A DNA stretch of 32,778 bases from Salinirussus sp. (GTDB taxonomy: Archaea; Halobacteriota; Halobacteria; Halobacteriales; Haloarculaceae): the NCBI GenBank assembly GCA_028275005.1, contig JAQCNN010000101.1, forward strand, positions 1 through 32,778. Direction: 5' to 3'. The position numbers and the translations under genes were made by a program. Numbering within the stretch: the first letter of the stretch is position 1; each line of letters opens with the position of its first letter. Of the stretch, positions 14,706 through 22,731 are shown one piece after another. The notes under the pieces are model-generated. The model made no database searches. It had not been told where the DNA came from and was given only the letters and a program-made list of their open reading frames with translations.

Positions 14706-15620
14706 TCAGCTGATGCTCTCGTACTGCTCGCTCAGCTTGTCGGCGGCGTCCCCCATCTGTTCGCGCTCGAACGCGGTGAGCTCCCACTCGATGACCTCCT
14801 CGACGCCGTTGCTGCCGAGCCTGACGGGGACACCGAAGCCGACACCCTCGTGACCGTACTCCCCGTCCAGTTTCACGGAGGCAGGCAACACCTCGCCGGT
14901 GTCCCGGAGGATAGCGTCGACCATGTGGGCAACGCCCTGTGCGGGCCCCCACTCGGTCGCCCCTTTGCGTTCGATGACGTTCATCGCGGACTCCTGTAGG
15001 TCGGCGAGGATCTCCTCCTTCTCGTCGTCGGTCAGCGAGAGGTCCTTGCCGTCGACGCGGACCTTCGAGAAGACCGGAACCTGGGCGTCACCGTGTTCGC
15101 CGAGGATAGTCGCCTCGACGTTCCCGACGGGGACGTCAAAGCGCTCCGCGAGGACGTACCGAAAGCGTGCGGAGTCGAGCCGGCCGCCGAAGCCGACGAC
15201 CTTCCGGCGGTCGCGGTCACCGGCCTCGTAGAGGTGGCGGTTCAACAGGTCGACGGGGTTTGAGGTGGTGATCGAAACAAAGTCGTCGTTGTACTCGGCC
15301 AGTGACGACCGGATGTCCTCCATGATCGGGGCGTTGTCGTCGGCCAGGTCCAGCCGGGTGTCCCCCGGTGAGCGCGGGAGACCGGCCGTGATGACGACGA
15401 CGTCCGAGCCCTCGGTAGCGGCGTAGTCGCCCTGGTAGACGTCGGTGTTGGCGTCGTAGGCGATCCCGTGGTTGGTGTCGGCGGCCTGGCCAACAGTGGT
15501 ATCCTCCTGTTCGGGGATGTCTACGAGGACCAGTTCGTCGGCGATGTCACGGAGCGCGATACTGTAACCTACTGCGGCGCCGACAGTACCCGCGGCGCCG
15601 ACGATACTTACCTTTGTCAT
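14706..15620 (-). CDS. mdh: Malate dehydrogenase (LDH-like, NAD-dependent)
   Basis: A 304-residue enzyme that interconverts malate and oxaloacetate with NAD in the TCA cycle. Its length and sequence closely match the well-studied Haloarcula marismortui enzyme (tetrameric, LDH-like). The Rossmann motif is GAAGTVGAA at 8-16. Asp34 (VLVDIP) selects NAD over NADP. Arg83 in GLPRSPGDTR is the residue that makes the family malate- rather than lactate-specific. ILGEHGDAQVPVFSKV carries the catalytic His. ATG 15620 is supported by GTTTAAC (minus strand, 15645-15651), 25 nt upstream; the open frame before it is rejected. Confidence 0.97.
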   Translation of the reverse strand: MTKVSIVGAAGTVGAAVGYSIALRDIADELVLVDIPEQEDTTVGQAADTNHGIAYDANTDVYQGDYAATEGSDVVVITAGLPRSPGDTRLDLADDNAPIMEDIRSSLAEYNDDFVSITTSNPVDLLNRHLYEAGDRDRRKVVGFGGRLDSARFRYVLAERFDVPVGNVEATILGEHGDAQVPVFSKVRVDGKDLSLTDDEKEEILADLQESAMNVIERKGATEWGPAQGVAHMVDAILRDTGEVLPASVKLDGEYGHEGVGFGVPVRLGSNGVEEVIEWELTAFEREQMGDAADKLSEQYESIS

Positions 15621-15644
15621 ACCACATACGCCCTTCGGCCCGAC

Positions 15645-15651
15645 GTTAAAC
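15645..15651 (-). promoter_or_regulatory. TATA box of mdh
   Basis: GTTTAAC on the minus strand ends 25 nt before ATG 15620 in the divergent mdh/zinc-ribbon spacer. Confidence 0.6.
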
Positions 15652-15684
15652 ATGTCGGAAGGCCCCGAGTAGCCTCCCGCAAAC

Positions 15685-15690
15685 CCTTTT
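15685..15690 (+). promoter_or_regulatory. TATA-like box of zinc-ribbon gene
   Basis: CCTTTT ends 24 nt before ATG 15714, fitting a leaderless transcript. It shares the 93-nt divergent spacer with the mdh promoter. Confidence 0.45.
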
Positions 15691-15713
15691 CGTCCCGATC
15701 GCCTCGTTCGTGT

Positions 15714-16487
15714 ATGAGCGATTTCGACAAGGAAGCCGAGCGCGAGCGTCTCCGCGAGAAGTACGAACAGGAACAGCAGGACCGCCAGGCCACCGAGCGG
15801 ATGAGTGAACTCCTATTGAAGGGGGCAACGATGACAAACGCCCACTGCTCGGACTGTGGTGACCCGGTCTTCCGGTACGAGGGCCAGGAGTTCTGTGCCA
15901 CCTGCGAGAAGGCCGTGGACCGCGGTGACGGCGCCAGCCCGGCGGCTCCCGACGGGAGCGAGGATACCGACGCCGCCGGTGTTGAGGCGAGTGACAACGG
16001 CACCCGCGAGACACCTGCCGACGGGAGCGAGGACGCCGAGCAGATCCACGTCACCTCCCCGGACGAGACCCGCGTCCAGTTCGGCGGTGGCGCCGGCGAG
16101 ACGGCCGAGTCGTCGTCACCCTCTCGGAGGAGCCAGACCCCCGAGGAACCCGAGCCAGCGGCCGGCCAGGAGCCCGGGGACCGACCGACGCAGCCACCGG
16201 CCGAGACACCCGGTCCACAGTCGGAGCCGGCGCCGGAGACGGAGACGCGGGCACCGGGTGTCGAGCCGTCCTCACCCTCTAGCACCGGTGCCGGTGCCGG
16301 CTCTACCGCCCGCGACGCCGGCGCCGAGCAACCGGCCGGGACACTCCCCGAGGCCCGGCACTCGCTCGAACGAACACTCGCGGGCCTGACCCGACGGGCC
16401 GCGGCCGCCAAGGACCCCACCGAGGCCCGGGAGTATCTCGCCGCCGCCCGGGAGGCCGCCGAGACGCTGGCGGCGCTGCGACAGTAG
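15714..16487 (+). CDS. Sjogren's/scleroderma autoantigen 1-type zinc-ribbon protein
   Basis: A 257-residue protein. Residues 1-35 are a highly charged helix (KEAERERLREKYEQEQQDRQ). A zinc ribbon follows (C45-x2-C48, C61-x2-C64; CSDCGDPVFRYEGQEFCATC) in the SSSCA1/autoantigen p27 family pattern SELLLKGATMTNAHC. About 70-210 is a disordered Pro/Ser/Glu/Thr linker. The C-terminus (about 212-257) is helical: ARHSLERTLAGLTRRAAAAK and an Ala-rich helix. The function of the family in archaea is unknown. ATG 15714 is preferred over upstream options, which would overlap mdh. Confidence 0.85.
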   Translation: MSDFDKEAERERLREKYEQEQQDRQATERMSELLLKGATMTNAHCSDCGDPVFRYEGQEFCATCEKAVDRGDGASPAAPDGSEDTDAAGVEASDNGTRETPADGSEDAEQIHVTSPDETRVQFGGGAGETAESSSPSRRSQTPEEPEPAAGQEPGDRPTQPPAETPGPQSEPAPETETRAPGVEPSSPSSTGAGAGSTARDAGAEQPAGTLPEARHSLERTLAGLTRRAAAAKDPTEAREYLAAAREAAETLAALRQ

Positions 16488-16513
16488 CCTTGGGGCGTGG
16501 CAGTCGGCCGTCC

Positions 16514-19033
16514 TCACCCCTCGTAGGGGCTGCCGGTCACCTCACGGACCCGCTCGGCCGTCACCTCGCCGACCCCCTCGGCCGCCTGAAGCTCCGCCTC
16601 GTCGGCGGTCATGACTGCCTCGACGCCGCCGAACTCCTCCAGTAGCGCCCGCGCCGTCACGGGGCCGACCTCGGCGATGGCCGCGACGACGTACTCCTGC
16701 TGTTCGGCCAGCGTCCGGGACTGCTTCTCGCCGTGGACCGACACCTCCCGGTCGGCCGTCGCCTGTTCGCGCTCGGCGACCACCTCCAGCAGGTCGGCGG
16801 TCTCGTCCTCGCCGGCGGTCCGGAGCACGCTCGCGCCGAAGTCCACAGCAAGGGAGGCGAGCGCCCCGTGGATGGCCTTCGGGTGGACGTTGCGCTCGCC
16901 GTAGAGCCCCTCGCCCTCGATGACGACGACCGGCCGGTCGTAGTGGCGGGCGGCGTCCCCCACCTGCTCGAACAGCGACCGGTCACCGCCGGTGAGCGTG
17001 TCGAGAAAGTCGGCGACGGTCTTGCGCTCGACGACCACCCGGTCCGAGAGCACGTAGTCGCCGACCGCCAGCGTCTCCAGCCGGGTCTCGACGCCCTCCC
17101 GGGTCGACAGGTCCCGGGCGATGGTCGCGTCGAGTTCGCGCTGGTCGGCGACCACCTCGACCCCCTCACTGTCGGGGTCTGCCTCCGCCACGACGGCGTC
17201 CTCGGGGGCTGCCGGAGTCCCCGTCGTGTCGTCACTGCTCCCGCCAGCGTCCGGTGGCCCGTCTCCGTCCGTGTCCTGTCCGCCCGAACCGGCCGCGAAC
17301 GCCGCCAGGCCTGCCTGGTCGTCGTCGCTGTCGTCGCTGTCTGTCGCGTCCCTGGCGCCAGCACCGCTACTCTCGGATGGGAGCCCATCGCCGCTGGCCC
17401 CTGTCTCACCCTCCCCGGCGTCCGCACCGTCCCCGCCGGTGTCGGCGTACGCCTCGAGCCCGGCCTGTTCGAGCCGGGCCTCGATGGTCCCGGCGGCGTC
17501 TTTGAGGCCGCGTAACTCCGCTTCCATCTCCTTCTGGTCATTACGGGCCTTCCAGAAGTAGGCCTCGTCGCGGGTGTCCTCGGCGAGCAGCACCGTCACG
17601 GCGCCCTCGGTCTGGCGGCCAGTCCGCCCCTTTCGCTGGATGGCCCGGATAGCCGTCGGAACAGGTTCATAGAAGAGCACGCGGTCGACCTCGGGGACGT
17701 CGAGCCCCTCCTCGGCGACCGACGTCGAGACGAGCACCTCGAACTCGCCGGCGCGGAACCGTTCGAGGGTGTCCTGCTGTTCGGTCTGGGTCATCCCCTC
17801 GCTGCCGTCGGTGTCCGACTGGCCGACAAACCGCTCGGTCGTGAAGTGCTCGCCCAGAAAGTCGGTCAGTGTCTCCGCCGTGTCCCGGGACTCGGTAAAG
17901 ACGATCACCCGCTCGCCGCCCTGGATACCCAGGGTCTCGGCGAGCTTCATCCGGGCCCGACGGAACTTCGGGTGGAGGTCGTCGTACTCCCGGGCCAGTC
18001 GGACCGCCCGCCGCACCTTCGGCTCGGAGACCAGCCGCTGGTCGGCCTTCGAGGCCCCCGAGGAGCGGGCGGCCTCCCGCTGGCGCTCCATGTACTGTCG
18101 AAAGGACCTGACACTCTGTGTCTCGACGTAGGTGACGGCGGTCCGCAGCTTCCGAACCTCGGCGAGCAGGCTCATCCCCTGGTAGCCCTCGGACTGGTCG
18201 TTGTCCATCAGCTCCCGGAGCTGTCCCTGGATCTTGTGGATCTCCCGCTCGGAGACGTCGGGCTGGGTGGTCGAGGTGACGCCGAGTTCTTTGAGCTGGG
18301 TCAGCCGGTCCCGGACGACCTCCTTCAGCGCGCCCCGGACCTCCTCGACGGTCTCGGGCAACTCGACGCGCTCCCACTCGACGCTCGTGTCGTGGGTGTA
18401 CGCCGCGACGTCGGCGTCCGCCTCGGTCATCACCTCGACGTTACCGAGCCCGAGGTTCTCACAGACCTGGAGGATACTCTCCTCGTCGTCGCCCGGCGAG
18501 GCGCTCATCCCCGTCACCAGGGGCTGGTCGGCGTCGGCGTGGTAGCGCTCTGCGATGTAGTTGTAGGCGTAGTCGCCGGTCGCGCGGTGACACTCGTCGA
18601 AGGTACAGTGCGTGACCGCCGAGAGCGAAACCCGGTTGCCGACGAGGTCGTTCTCGACGACCTGTGGGGTGGCGATGACCACCCGCGCGTCAGCCCAGAG
18701 AGCTGCCCGGTCGTCGGGGCTGACCTCGCCGGTGAAGACCACGACCGCCTCGTCCGGAATGTCGAGGGCCTCCCGGTAGAAGTCGGCGTGCTGGGCGACC
18801 AGCGGTTTCGTCGGCGCGAGCAGCAGTGACTTCCCGCCGGCCTCGTGGAGCCGGTGGGCGGTCACCAGCAGGCTCACCGCCGTCTTTCCCAGCCCGGTCG
18901 GGAGACAGACCAGCGTGTGCCCGCCGGTCGCGGCCTCGGCCAGCTGGAGCTGGTAGGTCCGCCGCTCCAGGGTCTCGGGGACGAGAAGCGGGCGGTCGAT
19001 CGTCTCGGTGTCGTGCTCGGCGCCAGTCGCCAT
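16514..19033 (-). CDS. hef: Hef: XPF/FANCM-like fork helicase and nuclease
   Basis: An 839-residue repair enzyme that processes stalled forks. Residues 1-520 are an SF2 helicase: Walker A PTGLGKT 45-51, DECH 146-149, a helical insert near 240-340, and a motif VI region IQRKGRTGRQ. About 525-630 is an acidic, Gly/Ser/Asp-rich disordered linker containing QAGLAAFA at 573-580, a candidate PCNA-interaction motif. About 632-780 is an ERCC4-type nuclease with VGDYVLSD and ERKT (E669, K671), so it looks catalytically intact. About 785-839 is a tandem HhH DNA-binding domain. In Haloferax, Hef is reported to act at arrested replication forks (from memory). ATG 19033 has a TATA-like box 27 nt upstream. 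It lies 60 nt after the dolichol-kinase-like gene but probably has its own promoter. Confidence 0.96.
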   Translation of the reverse strand: MATGAEHDTETIDRPLLVPETLERRTYQLQLAEAATGGHTLVCLPTGLGKTAVSLLVTAHRLHEAGGKSLLLAPTKPLVAQHADFYREALDIPDEAVVVFTGEVSPDDRAALWADARVVIATPQVVENDLVGNRVSLSAVTHCTFDECHRATGDYAYNYIAERYHADADQPLVTGMSASPGDDEESILQVCENLGLGNVEVMTEADADVAAYTHDTSVEWERVELPETVEEVRGALKEVVRDRLTQLKELGVTSTTQPDVSEREIHKIQGQLRELMDNDQSEGYQGMSLLAEVRKLRTAVTYVETQSVRSFRQYMERQREAARSSGASKADQRLVSEPKVRRAVRLAREYDDLHPKFRRARMKLAETLGIQGGERVIVFTESRDTAETLTDFLGEHFTTERFVGQSDTDGSEGMTQTEQQDTLERFRAGEFEVLVSTSVAEEGLDVPEVDRVLFYEPVPTAIRAIQRKGRTGRQTEGAVTVLLAEDTRDEAYFWKARNDQKEMEAELRGLKDAAGTIEARLEQAGLEAYADTGGDGADAGEGETGASGDGLPSESSGAGARDATDSDDSDDDQAGLAAFAAGSGGQDTDGDGPPDAGGSSDDTTGTPAAPEDAVVAEADPDSEGVEVVADQRELDATIARDLSTREGVETRLETLAVGDYVLSDRVVVERKTVADFLDTLTGGDRSLFEQVGDAARHYDRPVVVIEGEGLYGERNVHPKAIHGALASLAVDFGASVLRTAGEDETADLLEVVAEREQATADREVSVHGEKQSRTLAEQQEYVVAAIAEVGPVTARALLEEFGGVEAVMTADEAELQAAEGVGEVTAERVREVTGSPYEG

Positions 19034-19059
19034 TCGGCCGCTCGTAACCGGTCTGCGGG

Positions 19060-19066
19060 GTTAAGG
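19060..19066 (-). promoter_or_regulatory. TATA-like box of hef
   Basis: CCTTAAC on the minus strand ends 27 nt before ATG 19033, suggesting independent transcription of hef from the upstream operon. Confidence 0.5.
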
Positions 19067-19093
19067 GTGCGGGTGGCGGGGTGAAAGTGGTCC

Positions 19094-19666
19094 TCAGACC
19101 AGCGGCGGCACGTAGGTCACGAGCAGCCAGCCGGTCACGGCCGCCCCCACCGGGATCGAGAAGTTGTCGTCGATGACGTAGCCGTGGACGCGGGGCTTGA
19201 ACGCGTCGGCGGCGACCACCACGACCGCGACGGGCAAGACGGCCCGCGGGGGGAGGAAGGGCAGGGCAATCAGCACACAGACCGCGAAGGTGACCATCAT
19301 CACCCCGGCGGACTTGCGGGTGTCCGGGCCCTCTGCCTCCGAGAGCACGCCCGCAAGCGGGTCGGCGATACCCAACAGGAGGTAGGCGGCGACGGCGACC
19401 GCCGGCTGGAAGGTCCAGCCGACGATGGCCGCCGAGACGACCGCCAGCGCGTAGCCGGCGGGGTTGTCCTGCTCGTACTCGCGGGTGAGCCGGTCGTACA
19501 CCACCCAGTCCAGCCCGGCGAACAGCCGGGCCAGCTCGAGGACAACCGCGAGGGCGGCACCCGCGGCGATTAAGTATCTGACTGTCTGCCACTCGACGAG
19601 ACCGGCGAGGTACAGCCCTGGCACGGCGACCCCGCTGACGTGTGCGAGCCGGCGGCCGTAGTCCAT
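19094..19666 (-). CDS. Dolichol kinase-like membrane protein
   Basis: A 190-residue polytopic membrane protein of the CTP-transferase/dolichol kinase (SEC59-like) superfamily. About six hydrophobic segments are visible. Conserved features are LLGIADPLAGVLSE (about 97-110), PDTRKSAGVMMVTF (114-127) and the C-terminal DAFKPRVHGYVIDDNFSIP (154-172), which in the family form the CTP-binding and catalytic surface. It probably phosphorylates a polyprenol such as dolichol for N-glycosylation or lipid recycling. The family also holds phosphatidate cytidylyltransferases, so the substrate is uncertain. It starts 3 nt after glyS, so it is in the same operon. Confidence 0.78.
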   Translation of the reverse strand: MDYGRRLAHVSGVAVPGLYLAGLVEWQTVRYLIAAGAALAVVLELARLFAGLDWVVYDRLTREYEQDNPAGYALAVVSAAIVGWTFQPAVAVAAYLLLGIADPLAGVLSEAEGPDTRKSAGVMMVTFAVCVLIALPFLPPRAVLPVAVVVVAADAFKPRVHGYVIDDNFSIPVGAAVTGWLLVTYVPPLV

Positions 19667-19669
19667 CCC

Positions 19670-21460
19670 TCAGCCGAGGTCCCCGAACCCGATATCACCC
19701 CTCCGGAGCGACTGTAGCGTTTCGGACAGCTCCTCGACGGCGACCCGGCGCTGGGACGTCGTGTCACGCTCCCGGACAGTGACGGTCCCCGCCAGGTCGG
19801 GGCTGTCACCCTCGCCGAGGGTGTCGTAGTCGACGGTCACACAGAAGGGCGTGCCGACCTCGTCCTGTCGGCGGTAGCGGCGGCCGATGGCACCCGAGTC
19901 GTCGTAGGTCACGGCGAGTCCGGCCTCGCGCAGCTGTGTGGCGACCTCGCGGGCCCGGTCGCCGAGCCCGTCGCGGTCCATCAGCGGGAACACGCCGACT
20001 GTCGTCGGCGCCAGGGCCGACGGGAGCGAGAGGTAGGTCCGCTCCTCGCCGTCGACCACGTCGGTCTCGTAGGCGTGTGCCAGGACGGTGTAGACCAGCC
20101 GGCCCACACCGAAGGAGGGCTCGACGACGTGTGGGGTCACCCGCTCGCCGGCCTCGGTCACCTCCTCGACCGCGAAGCCGGTCTGCTCGACGGGGACCGT
20201 CCGCTCCCCGCCGTCGACCTCGACGGTCACCGTGTTGCCTTCGAAGGCATCCGGGTTGCGACCGGCGAGGTCGGCCAGCGCCTCCGCGACCGCCTCCGCC
20301 TCGCCGCCGAACGTCGGGCCGAGTTCGCTCATGTCGGGGTCGACCGTCGGGCGCTCGACGGTGACCGGCTCGTCGTACTGTTTGAAGATGTCGTAGTCCT
20401 CGCCGGAGTGTGCGGCGTGGTTCGTCAGGTCGTAGTCACCCCGGTAGGCAAAGCCGGTGACCTCCACCCAGTCGCCGTCGACCTCGGACTCCGCGTCCCA
20501 GCAGTCCGAGGCGTAGTGAGAGAGCTCACCGGGGAGATGCTGGCGGTAGCGAAACCGGTCCATGTCGACGCCGACCCGGTCGTACCAGCCCGCCGCGAGC
20601 CCCAGGTAGAAGGCGACCCACTCGCTCTCGATGACGCCCTCGTTGACGGCCTCCTGTACGGTCATCTCGACGGCCGTGCCCTCCTCGCGCTGCTGTGCCG
20701 CGGCGGCGTACAGGGGTAACTCCACGTCCGCAACCCGTTCCAGTGGCGGCTCGTCGGTCTCGGGGTCGACGAAGTGCTCGAGTTCGGCCTGGGTGAACTC
20801 CCGGACCCGCACCAGCGACTTCCGGGGGCTGATCTCGTTGCGGTAGGCCTTCCCGACCTGTGCAACGCCGAATGGCAGCTGGTTGCGGGCGTACTCCGCA
20901 AGCTGGGGGAACTCCACGAAGATGCCCTGGGCGGTCTCGGGGCGCAGATACCCCGGCGCGGCGTCGCCCGGCCCGATGTTCGTCCCGAACATGAGATTGA
21001 AGTTGTCGACGGGCTCGTCGGCGAGGGGCTCCCCACAGGATGGACAGCCGACCTCGTGGTCCGCGATAACCTCCATCGCCGCCTCGTTTGCCATCGACTC
21101 GGCCTCCTCGATGTCGGTGGCGTCCTCGATGAGGTGGTCGGCCCGGTGGGTCGCGTCACACGCCGGGCACTCGACTATCATGTCGTCGAAGGTGTCGAGG
21201 TGGCCGGAGGCCTCGAAGACGGCCTCGGGCATCACGTCGGGGGCGTCGATCTCCATGTGGCCCTCCCGGGTGACAAAGCGGTCCCGCCAGGCCTCCTCGA
21301 GATTCGTCTTCAGGGTCGCCCCCTGTGGACCGTAGGTGTAGAAGCCGGCGACGCCGCCGTATGCGCCGGAGCTCTGGAAGAAGAAGCCACGACGCTTGGC
21401 GAGTTCGGCCAGCCGCCGCCCCTCGGTGTTCCCGCCGGCTGTGCTGTTGCCCTCGCTCAT
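19670..21460 (-). CDS. glyS: Glycyl-tRNA synthetase
   Basis: A 596-residue class II aminoacyl-tRNA synthetase (homodimeric, archaeal/eukaryotic type) that charges tRNA-Gly. The N-terminus LAKRRGFFFQSSGAYGGVAGFY and the motif GYLRPETAQGIFVEF are signatures. A zinc-binding pair of CxxC motifs (C98/C101 and C139/C142) is inserted early. Motif 3 lies in SFGVGRLVYTVL, and the anticodon-binding domain occupies about 490-596 (LPSALAPTTVGVFPL onward). The start overlaps the stop of the CBS-domain gene by 4 nt (ATGA), indicating coupled translation. Confidence 0.97.
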   Translation of the reverse strand: MSEGNSTAGGNTEGRRLAELAKRRGFFFQSSGAYGGVAGFYTYGPQGATLKTNLEEAWRDRFVTREGHMEIDAPDVMPEAVFEASGHLDTFDDMIVECPACDATHRADHLIEDATDIEEAESMANEAAMEVIADHEVGCPSCGEPLADEPVDNFNLMFGTNIGPGDAAPGYLRPETAQGIFVEFPQLAEYARNQLPFGVAQVGKAYRNEISPRKSLVRVREFTQAELEHFVDPETDEPPLERVADVELPLYAAAAQQREEGTAVEMTVQEAVNEGVIESEWVAFYLGLAAGWYDRVGVDMDRFRYRQHLPGELSHYASDCWDAESEVDGDWVEVTGFAYRGDYDLTNHAAHSGEDYDIFKQYDEPVTVERPTVDPDMSELGPTFGGEAEAVAEALADLAGRNPDAFEGNTVTVEVDGGERTVPVEQTGFAVEEVTEAGERVTPHVVEPSFGVGRLVYTVLAHAYETDVVDGEERTYLSLPSALAPTTVGVFPLMDRDGLGDRAREVATQLREAGLAVTYDDSGAIGRRYRRQDEVGTPFCVTVDYDTLGEGDSPDLAGTVTVRERDTTSQRRVAVEELSETLQSLRRGDIGFGDLG

Positions 21461-22302
21461 AGCGCCTCCAGCAGTTCGATGTCCCTGACGACGCCGTAGA
21501 GCTCGTCACCGGTGACGACCGGGACCTGCTCGATGTCGTGTTCGAGAAGGAGTTGGGCGGCGTCCCGGATGGTCCGGCGCTTGCCGACGGTCACCAGATC
21601 CGGTGTCATGAACTCCGCGACAGGTTCGGCGGGAAGCTCGACGTTCCGGGTCGGCATATACCGGTTGCCGACGGCCTTGATCCCCTCCCAGGCCCACTCG
21701 TCGTCCTGGTTCGCGATCGACTCGCCGGTGTCGGCCTCGCCCTCGACGACCCGGGCGACATCCAGCACGTCCACCTCGGTCAACATCCCGGTCAGCTCCC
21801 CCTCGTCGTCGAGCGCGATGGCGTACGGCACCCGGGCGAAGGAGAGTTCCCGCTCGGCGACGGGCAGAGGCGTGCCGGCGTAGACGGAGTTGACCTCGCG
21901 GCCGGCGACGGCGTCGACCGCCGTGTCACCGGGCAGGTCGTCGTTGGCGATGGCCCGGACCACGTCGGTGACGGTGACGATCCCCTCGAGCCCGCCGTCG
22001 ACGACGGGGACCCGGCGGTCGCCGGTCTCGACCATCCGGCGGGCGACCGTCTCGATTGCGGTGTCGGCGGTCGTCGTGGTGACCTCCTCGGCGAGCATGG
22101 CGAGCTGGTCCTCGTCGGGCCGGTCGATGAGGGCGTCCCGGGTGACCAGCCCGCGGTACTCCTCGCCGTCCGCGCCGTCCTTGACGACGGGGACCGAGGA
22201 GAACGACCCACCCTGTAGGTACTCGAGTACATCGTCGCGGGTGCCCGGCACCTCTACCGTTACGGTGTCCGCCCGGGCCGTCATGACGTCTACGACGTTC
22301 AT
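21457..22302 (-). CDS. CBS-domain protein with four CBS motifs
   Basis: A 281-residue cytoplasmic protein made of two Bateman modules. CBS motifs begin near residues 5 (DVMTARADTVTV), 70 (EEVTTTTADTAIETVARRM), 130 (DAVAGREVNSVY) and 220 (EFMTPDLVTVGKRRTIRDAAQ). Each ends in the usual VPVV(D/K/T) and strand-helix pattern. Such modules bind adenosyl ligands such as AMP, ATP or SAM and regulate partner proteins. No catalytic domain is attached. The gene is the first of the glyS operon and overlaps glyS by 4 nt. This suggests co-regulation with glycyl-tRNA synthesis, but the partner is unknown. ATG 22302 is chosen from the TATA position. Confidence 0.88.
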   Translation of the reverse strand: MNVVDVMTARADTVTVEVPGTRDDVLEYLQGGSFSSVPVVKDGADGEEYRGLVTRDALIDRPDEDQLAMLAEEVTTTTADTAIETVARRMVETGDRRVPVVDGGLEGIVTVTDVVRAIANDDLPGDTAVDAVAGREVNSVYAGTPLPVAERELSFARVPYAIALDDEGELTGMLTEVDVLDVARVVEGEADTGESIANQDDEWAWEGIKAVGNRYMPTRNVELPAEPVAEFMTPDLVTVGKRRTIRDAAQLLLEHDIEQVPVVTGDELYGVVRDIELLEAL

Positions 22303-22327
22303 ACTGCCACCATTCCACGCCGCACCC

Positions 22328-22334
22328 ACTAAGT
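22328..22334 (-). promoter_or_regulatory. TATA-like box of CBS-glyS operon
   Basis: ACTTAGT on the minus strand ends 26 nt before ATG 22302. Confidence 0.5.
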
Positions 22335-22450
22335 CCTTGCACTTCGGCGAGCCGGCCCTTCGCCGCCCCGCCTGGCACCCGCGGGGGTCCGTCCGCCGAC
22401 CAACCGTCTGCGCGCTCTCCGGCGGTCACCGCCGTGGTGTTCCGGAGGAG

Positions 22451-22457
22451 TTATATA
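22451..22457 (+). promoter_or_regulatory. TATA box of 55-residue gene
   Basis: TTATATA, one of the strongest TATA matches in the window, ends 23 nt before ATG 22480. The in-frame ATG at 22468 is too close to be the start. Confidence 0.7.
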
Positions 22458-22479
22458 CGAGTGTTACATGTTCACACGC

Positions 22480-22647
22480 ATGGAGACTGACGCTGTCCCG
22501 GCGTCGGGGGTGGGAACCGACGCGGAGGTAATGGCCGCTGTCGAGGATGGCCCGGTGCAGACACTCGTGATCGCCGACGTTAGCCGGGACGACGCCTATC
22601 TCACACTGCCACTCGGTGACGCCGTCTCGCTCCCGGCCTGGCGGTAG
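22480..22647 (+). CDS. Small conserved-looking haloarchaeal protein (55 residues)
   Basis: A short gene encoding METDAVPASGVGTDAEVMAA and, after VEDGPVQ, TLVIADVSRDDAYLTLPLGD, ending AVSLPAWR. A strong TATA box at 22451 gives it a leaderless promoter, and the acidic composition and codon pattern fit a real gene. I recall similar short haloarchaeal proteins with a central 'VIADLSRDDxWL' motif, but no function. It is 84 nt upstream of serA on the same strand, which has its own TATA box. Confidence 0.72.
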   Translation: METDAVPASGVGTDAEVMAAVEDGPVQTLVIADVSRDDAYLTLPLGDAVSLPAWR

Positions 22648-22703
22648 CTCCGCTCCCGTTGACTGCTGTCGCGCACAGCCCCGCGTGCGCCGAAAGACAA
22701 CCG

Positions 22704-22710
22704 TTTTTAC
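22704..22710 (+). promoter_or_regulatory. TATA-like box of serA
   Basis: TTTTTAC ends 22 nt before ATG 22732, fitting a leaderless mRNA. Confidence 0.55.
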
Positions 22711-22731
22711 CGGTCGCTGATTCCCCTGGGT

